Part shown: piece after piece, positions 1-8,012 of the stretch
How the letters are laid out: each line of letters starts with the position of its first letter
How positions within the stretch are numbered: the stretch's first letter is position 1
Assembly: GCA_028699365.1 (NCBI GenBank)
Contig: JAQVUQ010000087.1
Coordinates: 1-9,000, forward strand
DNA: 9,000 nt
Direction of reading: 5' to 3'
Origin: UBA5359 sp028699365 [NCBI: bacterium]
Lineage (GTDB): Bacteria; UBP13; UBA5359
Program-made: the position numbers and the translations under genes
The notes under the pieces: model-generated
Told to the model about the DNA's origin: nothing
The model's database searches: none
What the model saw: the letters and a program-made list of their open reading frames with translations, nothing else

Positions 1-3000
1 CGATATCGCCGCCGGTTGCCTGCAGGCCGGTTACATCCGGGTTTGCAAGTCCGGGCGTCACGCCGCCGATGGTCAGCCCGCCGGCCAGATCCGTTATATA
101 TATGCCGCCTGAGCCGCCGGCAGCCACCATATTGTCAACCGTGATCTCCAATATGCCAGAGGAGCCGCCGATACCCGCTGCTGCGGACAGGGCCAGGTTA
201 GTCGCCGATATCTTGGCGGCCTCATCTGCGACCGCATCGGTAATGGCACCGCCGGAGGCAACCAGGGTAACAGTGTTGCCTGCAGCACCGGCGGCAACCG
301 TTGTCAGATTTAAATTCCCGGCAGCCGCCGCTATGGTAATATCACCGTCAGGAGTGATGGCCTGAAGGATATCCAGACCGTTTGCCTCAGAAATATTGAT
401 GGCTCCAGCGGTGTTCACAGCCGCTGAAAGCGAGTTGACATCCGTATCCAGAGATCTACTTACCGCCGGGCCGGCGCTGCCGATACCGCTTTGCGCCGTC
501 AGGGTCAGTTGATCTCCTGTGATGCGCGTGGTGTCGTCAAGGTCATCCTCGATAGCCCCGGTTGCAGTCAAGGCAACGTCTCCGCCGGCCGTGACCGTCC
601 TCACAACGATAGTGCCTCCAGCCGTCACAGCAACATCGCCGTTGCCGGCTGTCAGTTCCGCCAGGTTAACCGCGCTTTTTTCCCGGATAATAATTGACCC
701 CGTGCCCGTTTCAGCCGTCAGCACGGCAATATCGGTATCAAGGTTGATATCGTCTTTGGCGGCATTGACGGTCAGAGTATTGGCCGTCACATTCATTGAC
801 AATCCATTGTCGTCGATGACGGCGCCGCCCCGGCTGATCAGGGTAACATCATTCACCCCCGCAGTATCGGTTATCTCTTTCTGAAGCACCAGGTTGCCGG
901 TTGTATCCAGAGTTATATCGCCGGCTCCGCTGACACCGCTCACACCGTCAACAGTGGTTATATTAAGAGGAACATCACCATTATCGTTTCTAATGAACAC
1001 ACCGCCGTTGCCGCCGTCAGCGGCCAGGCGATCCACCTTGGTGGCTATGCCGGTATTGCCGCCGATACCGTTGTCGGCCACGGCCAGCAGTTCCGGTGCT
1101 ATCAGCAATCCACCCCCATCAAGGATGGCACCACCGGTTGATTCTATCTTAATCAGGTCGTTACCGACTACCTGCCCAATAACGTTTATATCACCAGCGG
1201 CATTGACCAACACCTGGGAGCCTGCCCCGACGGAACTTATATCTCCAAGGCCGAGCTTGCCGGGTGATTCCAGATAGACGCTGCTTTGGTTGTAGGTCAT
1301 TATATTGACTTTAGCGGCCTCTATTCCCAGAGGCTGTGCGGCCGTGCCGATGACGTTATTTATCTGGGCCGCCGCAATCGCCTGCAATTCTACCACACCG
1401 GCATGATCCTCAGCGATAACGGCGTTGGCATAGGCCGTCTGCGCCACACCAAGAGATGCTTGCGCGGCGGCAGACATCTGCGTGGCCATCATCTGGTCCT
1501 GAGTCGCCGCCCACAGGTTGGCGGCAGCGGCACTCATATCACCTTCCAGGCCACTAACCGTATTCTCATATTGATCGTAAACAACTTGAAATGCAAATAG
1601 TGCCAAATCGGCAACAGAGAAGGCTACATCGACCGCCTCGGCAACCACAGATGCCCCGCCGTCTCCCGTCAACGGGATTGCCTGCGCTCCTGCCCCGATC
1701 AAACCGGCAACATCAGAGGCCACCTGCAGCCCTGTTTTCACACCCTGCAGGACTGTCAGAGTAATATACATCGCCAGTAAAGTATCATTGGCGGAATTAA
1801 AGGCGGATTCTTTCGATGAAAAATCGGATTGAGCCACGTTTCTCACCGTGCCGGCCTGCATGGCCAAAGCAGTCAATGTAGCGCTGTTGATACTCCAGGT
1901 ATCCATAATCGTCTGTTTGGCGGCGGCCTCGGCTATGGCGGCGTAATATTCGGCGGTGGCCTGCTCCCGGATAAGTTCGGCTTCCTCAGCCGTCGGTGTC
2001 TTGCCTATCAGAGTAGCTATGCCGGCAATTATGTTGGCTTCCGAGCCATTACCATCCAGAATAATGCCGTTTCTTGACTCAACCCAGACATCGCCCACGT
2101 TGTAGCCTGCATCGAGCCTGCCGATGGTGATATGGGAATCGGCCTTGAGAGTGATCGAGCCGCCATCCGTTGTGATCAGGTTTCCGGCCACGATAACCGC
2201 GCCGCTGCCCGGGCTATCCCATCCGGCCAGAAGGGTGATCGAACCGCCTCCGGAAGCGTCGATAGTATCATCCTGATTTAAAAAGACTATGTCGCCCGTA
2301 CTGGCTATAAGCGTCAGCGATCCACCGGCATCCATGGTGATGGTGGAACCGCCATTATCGAGAACGGTTATCTTGTCGGCCACTATCTTGACAACGCTGC
2401 TGCCCTTACCGACAAGTGAATCGGCAGTGATAGCCAACGGCCCGTCATTGGCCGCCGCAACTCCGACACCGCCGCCGTCGGCGGAAAGGAAACTGGTTTC
2501 GAAGATCAAAGGATCGGCTTCCGTGCCCAGGCCCCCGGGAGCGACTATCTCGAGCGATTTAGCTTTGACGTTAGGCCTGGCCTCTCCGTCGGCCCTGCCG
2601 TCGGTGATCGCCCCCTCCTCGCTCTCCAGGCGCACACTGTTTCCCACAGACTCGACCGTTCCCAGGCTGATATTCTTTCTGGCGGCAATATCAATATTGC
2701 TGCCGGACCCGCCGGCCTTGGCCGAAGTAAGCTTCAAGTCCGCATCGCCCGGCTGATAGATGAATATGCCGCCATTGGTGCTCTCTATCACCAGTTCATC
2801 GACAGCTATCTCCACTTTATCAGCCGACGTGCCTATCTTTCGCCCTGTCAGATCAGCCTTGATAGCCGTAATATTGACCGTATCACCGTTGCCGTCGATG
2901 ATATCGCCTCCGGCCACAAGGGTAATGGCCTGTCCTCCGGCCAGTAATTCACCGATGGTCATGCTGCCGGTAGAGGATATGGCTATATCTCCGCCCGTGG

Positions 3001-6000
3001 CATTGGCCTTCAGGCTGCTCAGGTCACGATTGTTTGCCAGAAAGATGCCGCCGTTGTGGCTGACGGCATCCAGACCGGCAACATTTGTTTCAATGGCATC
3101 GCCGGCCGCACCTATGGCCACGCCGGCATTGAGAACGGCGGAACTCCCGGTGATGTTGACGGCGCCGCCATTGCCGTCGATCAGGTTGCCGGCCGTCTGC
3201 AGGTATATCTCACCGGCAGCCGCTACCTGTTTCAGTGTCATGTCACCGGCGTCATTAGTCACCCTGATGCTGCTGCCCGCTCCGGAGGCTGTTGCCGTCA
3301 GAGTAACAGCAGTCGCTTCAGAGATAAATATGCCGCCGTTTCCGGCCGTAAGTATAAGTTCATCAACATCCGTTGCCACGGCATTGTCCGTAGTGCCTAT
3401 ATACGTTCCCGCTGTCAGCGTGGCTGTTCCGGCCGTAATGGAACCGGCTCCGGCGGCATTTTTTATTGCCCCGGAGGCGGTCAGCACCAGATCGGCAGAG
3501 CCGATATTGACCCCCTGCTGCACTATATCGCCACCGGTATTGCTGAAGGAAAGCGCCATATCCGGCATGGCCGGCAGCGTTAAAAGACTGGAGGCGGCCG
3601 TAAAGGTAAGCGCCCCGCCTGCGAAATTGACGGTTACGTTGCCGTTATTCGTTGACAGAGTAACCTCTGTCAATCCATCCTGCTCATTGATATAGATGGG
3701 AGCGCCGACATTGCCGACCACAGCGTCAAGCTCATCCACGCTGGTATCAATATCCGCATCAGCCGCACTGGTGCCTATACCTGTAGCTGCCCGCAAAACC
3801 GCCTTGTCGGCAGTTATGTTCAGCGCTGTTCCATTGTTGTCGACAAGCCTGCCCTGTTTGCTTTCCACCGTCACCGTGCCGCCGCTGATAGTTCCAAGAC
3901 GCACGTCACCGGCATTGCTGATAATGACAACATCATTTTCATCGCCTGCGGCCGTAATGGCACCAACCGTGACTTTACCCGCATCCGTGATGAAAACGCC
4001 TCCGTCAGCAGCAACGGCGTTGATCGTCTCCACCATGGTCTCCAGGGGATTGGAATCCTGGCCAACGGCCCCGCCGGCGCTGAAGTTCAGCGTCCGGGCG
4101 ATGACATCGGTTTCGTGCTGCTGATTGTCATATATATTTCCGCCGGCAGTGATATTGGCCGTACCGGGAGCGGTGACGGTGCCAAGCAGTATATCTCCTC
4201 CGGCGTTTAACGTAACACCGTTTGTACCCACTGTGCCGGAGCTATCGATAACCACATTACCAAATTCGTTTTTGAAGGCTGTCTTGCCATCCTGCCTGGC
4301 GTTAAGGTAGTTGACAATGACCCCGTCCTCTTCGGTTATGAAGATACTGCCATTATCTGTAGCAGCCGCCAGCACAACAACATCCGTCTTCAGGTTATTG
4401 CCGGATGTGCCGATGGCCCCGCCTCGTATACCCCCGACCGTATCTTGAGTAGTGGAGAGAGTAGCGGCATAGGCGGTGATATTATTCCCGGGCACGGCAG
4501 CCGCAGTGATATCTCCGCCTACAGCCTCCAGGATCACGGTACCTGTTACGTCTCCTGTCCCCGACCAGGTGGATACGGTGCCCAGTTCCACACCATCCGC
4601 CATATCCTTGACGATGATATGACCGCCGTCCGTCTGAGCATTCAGCGTATCGGCGTCCACTCTCAGCGCATTCCCCTCCGTGCCGATGGTGGCGCCGGCT
4701 TTCGCTACGCGCATGTTCAACGTCCCGGCGGTGATATTGGTAGTGCCGGCAGTTGCTCCGTCGCTAATTGTATCGTAGGAGTCGAGCGTTACTTCTCCGC
4801 CGTCGCTGACGATATTGGAGATGGTCATGCCGCCGGCATTAACGTAGTCGCCCGACCCGCTCCTGGCTACCGTCATGGCAATGTCCCCGGTGCCGGCATC
4901 AATGGTAGTGCCCGTCGCCATAGTAATACTGCCGATGCCGGCCGGATCACGATACCCCATATCGGAGTTCGGCTCATTGGCCGTAAGATATACTGACCCA
5001 TCATCAGTTGTTATATCGGCGTTGATCAGGACCGAACGACCCGCCTGCATGGCAAGAGTGGCACCGGCGCCGTTGAGAGTAAGGGCTTCGTCTACGACGA
5101 CATCATCGCTGGCCTTGATGTCAACAGTTGCATTACCGGCAATATAGCCCCCGGTATTGAAGGTACCGCCGACCACGACATCGTCTTTGGAATTAATAAC
5201 AATACGGCCTCCGTTGGCTCCGGCTTCACCGGCGGAGACATCTATAGTGCCGTTGGTGACAACATCTCCCTCTTCGCGTCCTGAAAGCAGGACCATGCCG
5301 TCGGCATCGGTCATCGATTTGGCTTCTATAATGCCGCTGTTGTTAACCGCCGAAGCGATAATATCCCTGGCCGTACTTCCGGTCAGGACAACATTCCCGC
5401 CGTTGCTTCGGATAGTGCCCGTGTTGCTGACGGCAGAGCTGAGCGGATTGCCGTCAGAACCGATTACCTGGTCAAGCACCTTGCCTGAAACCTCATATGT
5501 TATCAGACCGCCGCCATCAAAATTCATGGTAAAAGCGTTGCCGGAGCCAAGAAGAACCTGACCCAACTGGGCGACAATCAGTCCGGAGTTGAGAACGCCC
5601 GGGGCTACCAGATAGACAAAGCCGTGGTCATCAACCGTAATAGTGCCGTTATTGACAACGTAGGAAGCAAGTTTGGTCGGATCCTGGGTAAAATCATATT
5701 TGCCGCTTAGGAAATCGTCATCACTGATATTAAACGTGCTGGCCATCAGGCCGGCCACGTCGATACTCGAGCCTGCTCCAAAGAGGATACCGTTGGGGTT
5801 TAACAGAAATATGCGCCCGTTGGCTGTGAGTTGGCCAAGAATGTTGGATGGAAGCGCACCGATAACGCGGTTGAGCGTCACGGAATCCGCACCCATCAAC
5901 TGGTTGAAGTTCACCTGCTCGCCGGCACCAATACTGAAATCGTTCCAGTTTATGATAGCCTTGTCAGTGGCCTGGGTGATATTGGTATTGCTGCCATCGG

Positions 6001-6184
6001 TGACGATGGTCGCAGCCCCGGACCCGGGTACGACAGTCCCTCCTGTAGGCGCCGCCTGGGCCACCAGTGGCTGCAGGCACAGAAACAGAAAGAAAAACGT
6101 ATTAATCCATGCCAGACGCCTGAGAGTATTGCGGCTCCAGCAAAGACTTCCATGATACAATGCCACTGAGCGCTTGTTCTTCAT
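1..6184 (-). CDS. Giant TpsA exoprotein (filamentous haemagglutinin-like), 5' part, open at left window edge
   Basis: This is a secreted surface exoprotein or adhesin of the two-partner secretion (type Vb) class. I translated the minus strand from ATG at 6184 and found no stop in 2061 codons; the frame is still open at position 1, so the C-terminus is missing. The start is set by AAGGGGTG 8 nt upstream. Residues 1-45 form a long signal peptide ending in VAQA. The TPS domain follows, with INWNDFSIG at 78-86 and RIFLLNPNGILFG at 124-136, the hallmark NPNG motif of the haemagglutination-activity domain (PF05860 type). The rest is Gly/Ala/Thr/Asp/Val-rich short beta-strands typical of a right-handed beta-helix, built from degenerate repeats of about 98 residues and interrupted by an Ala-rich helical block at about 1399-1618. 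I saw no cysteine after the signal peptide. It lies 46 bp downstream of tpsB, its presumed exporter. The ligand or target is unknown; adhesion is a family-based inference. Confidence 0.93.
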   Translation of the reverse strand, partial: MKNKRSVALYHGSLCWSRNTLRRLAWINTFFFLFLCLQPLVAQAAPTGGTVVPGSGAATIVTDGSNTNITQATDKAIINWNDFSIGAGEQVNFNQLMGADSVTLNRVIGALPSNILGQLTANGRIFLLNPNGILFGAGSSIDVAGLMASTFNISDDDFLSGKYDFTQDPTKLASYVVNNGTITVDDHGFVYLVAPGVLNSGLIVAQLGQVLLGSGNAFTMNFDGGGLITYEVSGKVLDQVIGSDGNPLSSAVSNTGTIRSNGGNVVLTGSTARDIIASAVNNSGIIEAKSMTDADGMVLLSGREEGDVVTNGTIDVSAGEAGANGGRIVINSKDDVVVGGTFNTGGYIAGNATVDIKASDDVVVDEALTLNGAGATLAMQAGRSVLINADITTDDGSVYLTANEPNSDMGYRDPAGIGSITMATGTTIDAGTGDIAMTVARSGSGDYVNAGGMTISNIVSDGGEVTLDSYDTISDGATAGTTNITAGTLNMRVAKAGATIGTEGNALRVDADTLNAQTDGGHIIVKDMADGVELGTVSTWSGTGDVTGTVILEAVGGDITAAAVPGNNITAYAATLSTTQDTVGGIRGGAIGTSGNNLKTDVVVLAAATDNGSIFITEEDGVIVNYLNARQDGKTAFKNEFGNVVIDSSGTVGTNGVTLNAGGDILLGTVTAPGTANITAGGNIYDNQQHETDVIARTLNFSAGGAVGQDSNPLETMVETINAVAADGGVFITDAGKVTVGAITAAGDENDVVIISNAGDVRLGTISGGTVTVESKQGRLVDNNGTALNITADKAVLRAATGIGTSAADADIDTSVDELDAVVGNVGAPIYINEQDGLTEVTLSTNNGNVTVNFAGGALTFTAASSLLTLPAMPDMALSFSNTGGDIVQQGVNIGSADLVLTASGAIKNAAGAGSITAGTATLTAGTYIGTTDNAVATDVDELILTAGNGGIFISEATAVTLTATASGAGSSIRVTNDAGDMTLKQVAAAGEIYLQTAGNLIDGNGGAVNITGSSAVLNAGVAIGAAGDAIETNVAGLDAVSHNGGIFLANNRDLSSLKANATGGDIAISSTGSMTIGELLAGGQAITLVAGGDIIDGNGDTVNITAIKADLTGRKIGTSADKVEIAVDELVIESTNGGIFIYQPGDADLKLTSAKAGGSGSNIDIAARKNISLGTVESVGNSVRLESEEGAITDGRADGEARPNVKAKSLEIVAPGGLGTEADPLIFETSFLSADGGGVGVAAANDGPLAITADSLVGKGSSVVKIVADKITVLDNGGSTITMDAGGSLTLIASTGDIVFLNQDDTIDASGGGSITLLAGWDSPGSGAVIVAGNLITTDGGSITLKADSHITIGRLDAGYNVGDVWVESRNGIILDGNGSEANIIAGIATLIGKTPTAEEAELIREQATAEYYAAIAEAAAKQTIMDTWSINSATLTALAMQAGTVRNVAQSDFSSKESAFNSANDTLLAMYITLTVLQGVKTGLQVASDVAGLIGAGAQAIPLTGDGGASVVAEAVDVAFSVADLALFAFQVVYDQYENTVSGLEGDMSAAAANLWAATQDQMMATQMSAAAQASLGVAQTAYANAVIAEDHAGVVELQAIAAAQINNVIGTAAQPLGIEAAKVNIMTYNQSSVYLESPGKLGLGDISSVGAGSQVLVNAAGDINVIGQVVGNDLIKIESTGGAILDGGGLLIAPELLAVADNGIGGNTGIATKVDRLAADGGNGGVFIRNDNGDVPLNITTVDGVSGVSGAGDITLDTTGNLVLQKEITDTAGVNDVTLISRGGAVIDDNGLSMNVTANTLTVNAAKDDINLDTDIAVLTAETGTGSIIIREKSAVNLAELTAGNGDVAVTAGGTIVVRTVTAGGDVALTATGAIEDDLDDTTRITGDQLTLTAQSGIGSAGPAVSRSLDTDVNSLSAAVNTAGAINISEANGLDILQAITPDGDITIAAAAGNLNLTTVAAGAAGNTVTLVASGGAITDAVADEAAKISATNLALSAAAGIGGSSGILEITVDNMVAAGGSGGIYITDLAGGLTIGGVTPGLANPDVTGLQATGGDI
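90..5000 (-). repeat. Degenerate ~98-residue protein repeats in the TpsA beta-helix
   Basis: The motif x-G-G-[IV]-[FY]-[IL]-x-x (for example NGGIFISE, DGGVFITD, NGGIFLAN, NGGVFIRN, SGGIYITD) recurs at about residues 396, 517, 611, 727, 828, 948, 1044, 1138, 1236, 1634, 1727, 1829, 1927 and 2025. Intervals are mostly 93-121 residues, and 93-102 in the last five. About 20 residues before many copies stands an IGT-like turn, followed by T-x-V-D-x-L (for example DTSVDEL, ATDVDEL, DTDVNSL, EITVDNM). Between copies lie shorter DGNG/DNNG turns. The array is interrupted by the helical block at about 1399-1618. Copies are diverged, so this is a protein-level repeat and not a recent DNA duplication. 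Positions were counted by hand and can be off by a residue or two. Confidence 0.75.
1330..1990 (-). other. Ala-rich, predicted alpha-helical block inserted in the TpsA beta-helix
   Basis: TpsA residues about 1399-1618. The sequence changes abruptly from Gly/Asp/Thr beta-strand repeats to Glu/Ala/Gln/Met-rich helical sequence: TAEEAELIREQATAEYYAAI, then TLTALAMQAG, then a long amphipathic-to-hydrophobic stretch (LLAMYITLTVLQGV... and VASDVAGLIGAGAQ), a short Pro/Gly turn, a second hydrophobic helix (VAEAVDVAFSVADLALFAF), then MSAAAANLWAATQDQMMATQ and AAQASLGVAQTAYANAV. After PLG at about 1618-1620 the beta-helix pattern resumes (VYLESPGKLGLGDI). It may be a projecting helical hairpin or coiled-coil arm on the fibre, or a membrane-active element. 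I do not recognise a named domain. The reading frame is intact across it. Confidence 0.7.
5315..6052 (-). other. TPS secretion domain of TpsA
   Basis: Residues about 45-290. In this family the N-terminal module caps the beta-helix and is the segment recognised by the POTRA domains of the TpsB partner. Visible signatures are the I-x-W-x-x-F-x-I-G stretch at 78-86, GEQVNF at 88-93, the NRVIG turn at 105-109 (which usually precedes the 'I.G.L.ANG' block), and NPNGILFG at 129-136 followed by IDVAGLMAST. The later stretch (VNNGTITV, LVAPGVLNSG) matches the usual continuation of the domain. The C-terminal boundary is approximate. Confidence 0.9.
6050..6184 (-). other. TpsA extended signal peptide
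   Basis: Residues 1-45 of TpsA. A basic n-region of about 26 residues (MKNKRSVALYHG..., with R18, R22 and R23) precedes a strongly hydrophobic core at about 27-41 (INTFFFLFLCLQPLV) and a VAQA-A type signal peptidase I site. It is about twice the length of an ordinary Sec signal. This resembles the extended signal peptides of many large TpsA and autotransporter proteins, although the classical ESPR consensus is not clearly matched. The only two cysteines I saw in the visible protein (C15 and C36) are in this removed segment. Confidence 0.75.
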
Positions 6185-6192
6185 AATATTTA

Positions 6193-6200
6193 CACCCCTT
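6193..6200 (-). promoter_or_regulatory. tpsA ribosome binding site
   Basis: AAGGGGTG on the minus strand, 8 nt before the ATG at 6184. It fixes the tpsA start and is separate from the tpsB stop at 6231-6233, so tpsA is translated independently of tpsB. The whole tpsB-tpsA gap is 46 bp and shows no terminator. Confidence 0.8.
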
Positions 6201-6230
6201 AAAACGGTTTACACATTTATAACTTATTAA

Positions 6231-7916
6231 TCAAAAACTATATACGGTCTGCGCATATAGAAGAGAATCGTTGCCCGTATTCTGCCCCAGCGGCACGCCC
6301 CAGTCCAGGCGAAGATCCAGGCTATCAAGGACGCTGGCTCTAATACCCAGCCCCATCCCGCTAAGACTCTGCGTATTCTCCTGGCCCAGGAGAGGCTTCT
6401 TGATATGAATCCGGCCATGGTCGACAAACATAGCCAACTGGTAGCGATTGTCAGGGGAAAGCGAAAGGCGGCCTTCCAGATTAGCCGTGAACCCGTCATC
6501 GCCCAGGTAGGTTGACTGGACATGGCCGCGCACGGAATTGGCGCCGCCGATGGACCACTGTTCGCCGGCTACCAGCGGCAGGAAGCTATACTGCCCGGAC
6601 AGGCGGCCGATCAGGTAAAGGTGAGAGTTGACGCGCTGCACCCGGGTCAGATCTGATGTTACTTTGGTGAAGTCATTATCCGCCCGCGCAAAACTGCGGC
6701 TGGAAAGCGTGGATTCGCTGGGCATGCCGCCAAGGCTCTCTCCAAGTCCCTGATGCACGCCAAAGGAGTAGAATGTACGGCCCAGGCCGTCCCGCGTATC
6801 AACATTGTAAGCCAGCCTGAGTTTACGTATCTGATCTTTGCTGGTCGTTACCCCCAGCATCGACTGCTCGGAATCTCTGGATTCCAGCCAGGCTTCATAG
6901 CCCTTTGATGCCGCGGCTGTCAGGAGATGAGGATAGGCAAGGCCGATACCCCAGGCCATATTGTCTCCCTTGATATCCAGAACGGCAAATTCCCGGGCCA
7001 CCTCAAAACGCCCCCCGGAAGCAAATGTTTTAAGTTGCAGCCCCCTGGAGCCCAGAGGCATCACATGGCTGATCTGCCCGTAATTGGTGTAACCGGTTTC
7101 GGGGGTAACATTGACACTCAGATCAAGGGCATCACCACGACCGCTCAGGTTTGGGAAGAGCAGCTTAGGCATCAGCCTGTACCGGTCCGTACTCTTTAAA
7201 TCGAAATTGTTTATCTCCAGAGTGCTTTGCATCTCGTTCTGTTCGGTCACTTCTATAGTCACGTCGGTAGTGCCTGTATCCTTGCCGGCCCGGAGTACTG
7301 AACTGACCTTTATGCCGGAGGACTCATTAAGAACCCGTAGCGCCCGCTCGATATCCTGCCTGCGTATCGGCTTTCCCGGCTGCACGGCGGACATGGCCCG
7401 GCGGATATATTGCTCGCCGCAACGTTTGTTGCCAACAATGTTGATCTGCCCCAGCTTGCCCTCAAAGACAAGAAATTTAACGGCACCGTCCTTGTTTTTA
7501 ATATCCTGTTGTGGAATCAAGACCTGAGCCAGAAAGTAGCCCTGGTCATGATAGTAAGCAGCCACCCGGGCAGCCAGCAGCTTCAGGTCAGCCAGGGAAA
7601 GCTGCCTGTTAAGATCCGCAGCGATAATTCCGTTAAGCTGTTTTTCATTAAAGACGCTCTGGCCCGAGAAAAGAATACTTCGCACCAGAACTCGCGGCCC
7701 GTCAGCCGCGGCAGCAGCCGGAGAAGCCGGCTTCACGGGGGGAACAGGGGCGTTACTCAGCTCTTTTACAGCCGCCGAATCTCTCTTTTCCTGTTCAGCT
7801 TCCTTTTGGCCGGGTACCTGCGCCAATGCTGTTCCGCAGATGCAAACGATCAGACTTAATGACAGCAGGAAAGGTCTTCCTGCCGAGAGAAACCCTCTCC
7901 GGATATTCAGCAACAT
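6231..7916 (-). CDS. TpsB outer-membrane transporter (ShlB/FhaC/HecB family)
   Basis: An Omp85-superfamily pore that exports its TpsA partner across the outer membrane; 561 residues, the usual size for the family. Residues 1-32 are a signal peptide ending ALA. Residues 33-53 are a charged segment that could be the N-terminal plug helix (H1), followed by a Pro/Ala-rich linker to about 74. POTRA 1 covers about 76-152 (VLVRSILFSG to FLVFEGKLG) and POTRA 2 about 156-226 (INIVGN to VTIEVTEQ). The rest, from about 230, is the 16-strand barrel, with the family signature GGANSVRGH at 457-465 (the L6 tip motif) and FVDHGRI at 497-503, ending in an aromatic strand (QTVYSF). The VRG motif is followed by His, where Tyr or Phe is common. 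The start is supported by GAGGGGG 7 nt upstream. The gene lies between the Skp-like chaperone gene and tpsA and is probably co-transcribed with both. Confidence 0.95.
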   Translation of the reverse strand: MLLNIRRGFLSAGRPFLLSLSLIVCICGTALAQVPGQKEAEQEKRDSAAVKELSNAPVPPVKPASPAAAAADGPRVLVRSILFSGQSVFNEKQLNGIIAADLNRQLSLADLKLLAARVAAYYHDQGYFLAQVLIPQQDIKNKDGAVKFLVFEGKLGQINIVGNKRCGEQYIRRAMSAVQPGKPIRRQDIERALRVLNESSGIKVSSVLRAGKDTGTTDVTIEVTEQNEMQSTLEINNFDLKSTDRYRLMPKLLFPNLSGRGDALDLSVNVTPETGYTNYGQISHVMPLGSRGLQLKTFASGGRFEVAREFAVLDIKGDNMAWGIGLAYPHLLTAAASKGYEAWLESRDSEQSMLGVTTSKDQIRKLRLAYNVDTRDGLGRTFYSFGVHQGLGESLGGMPSESTLSSRSFARADNDFTKVTSDLTRVQRVNSHLYLIGRLSGQYSFLPLVAGEQWSIGGANSVRGHVQSTYLGDDGFTANLEGRLSLSPDNRYQLAMFVDHGRIHIKKPLLGQENTQSLSGMGLGIRASVLDSLDLRLDWGVPLGQNTGNDSLLYAQTVYSF

Positions 7917-7923
7917 ACGCTTT

Positions 7924-7930
7924 CCCCCTC
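7924..7930 (-). promoter_or_regulatory. tpsB ribosome binding site
   Basis: GAGGGGG on the minus strand, 7 nt upstream of the ATG at 7916. It is a strong purine-rich Shine-Dalgarno that supports the chosen tpsB start. Confidence 0.8.
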
Positions 7931-7945
7931 ATACCGCTTTCATAA

Positions 7946-7987
7946 TGCCCAGGCCTGCACATTAGTTTAATCAAAGCTGCCTGGGCA
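7946..7987 (-). other. Inverted repeat / stem-loop between the chaperone gene and tpsB
   Basis: The arms TGCCCAGGC and GCCTGGGCA (7979-7987 and 7946-7954) are a perfect 9-bp inverted repeat separated by 24 nt of mostly A/T-rich sequence. In the minus-strand transcript this forms a GC-rich hairpin starting about 25 nt after the chaperone stop and ending 29 nt before the tpsB ATG. No T-run follows the second arm, so it is not a classical intrinsic terminator. It could be an attenuator, an RNA processing or stability element that sets the chaperone:transporter ratio, or a protein-binding site. Confidence 0.55.
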
Positions 7988-8012
7988 CACAAGAAAAGAT
8001 CAAAAAGTTTCT

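Noticed and set aside
2760-3695. Plus-strand reading frame of 311 codons, and similar ones at 2289-2756, 894-1277, 5157-5561 and 3696-4124
   Set aside because: They lie antisense to the long tpsA frame. Their products are Pro/Ala/Val/Ser-rich, low in complexity, lack recognisable domains and ribosome binding sites, and are explained by the codon bias of Gly/Ala/Thr/Asp repeats on the other strand.
7111-7859. Plus-strand frames opposite tpsB (7111-7527 and 7410-7859)
   Set aside because: They overlap the well-supported POTRA-coding part of tpsB, and their translations show no family features.
7955-7994. Weak promoter-like pair (TTGTGT, 17 bp, TAAACT) upstream of tpsB on the minus strand
   Set aside because: It matches only 3 and 4 of 6 consensus bases and overlaps the inverted repeat; not enough to call a second promoter.
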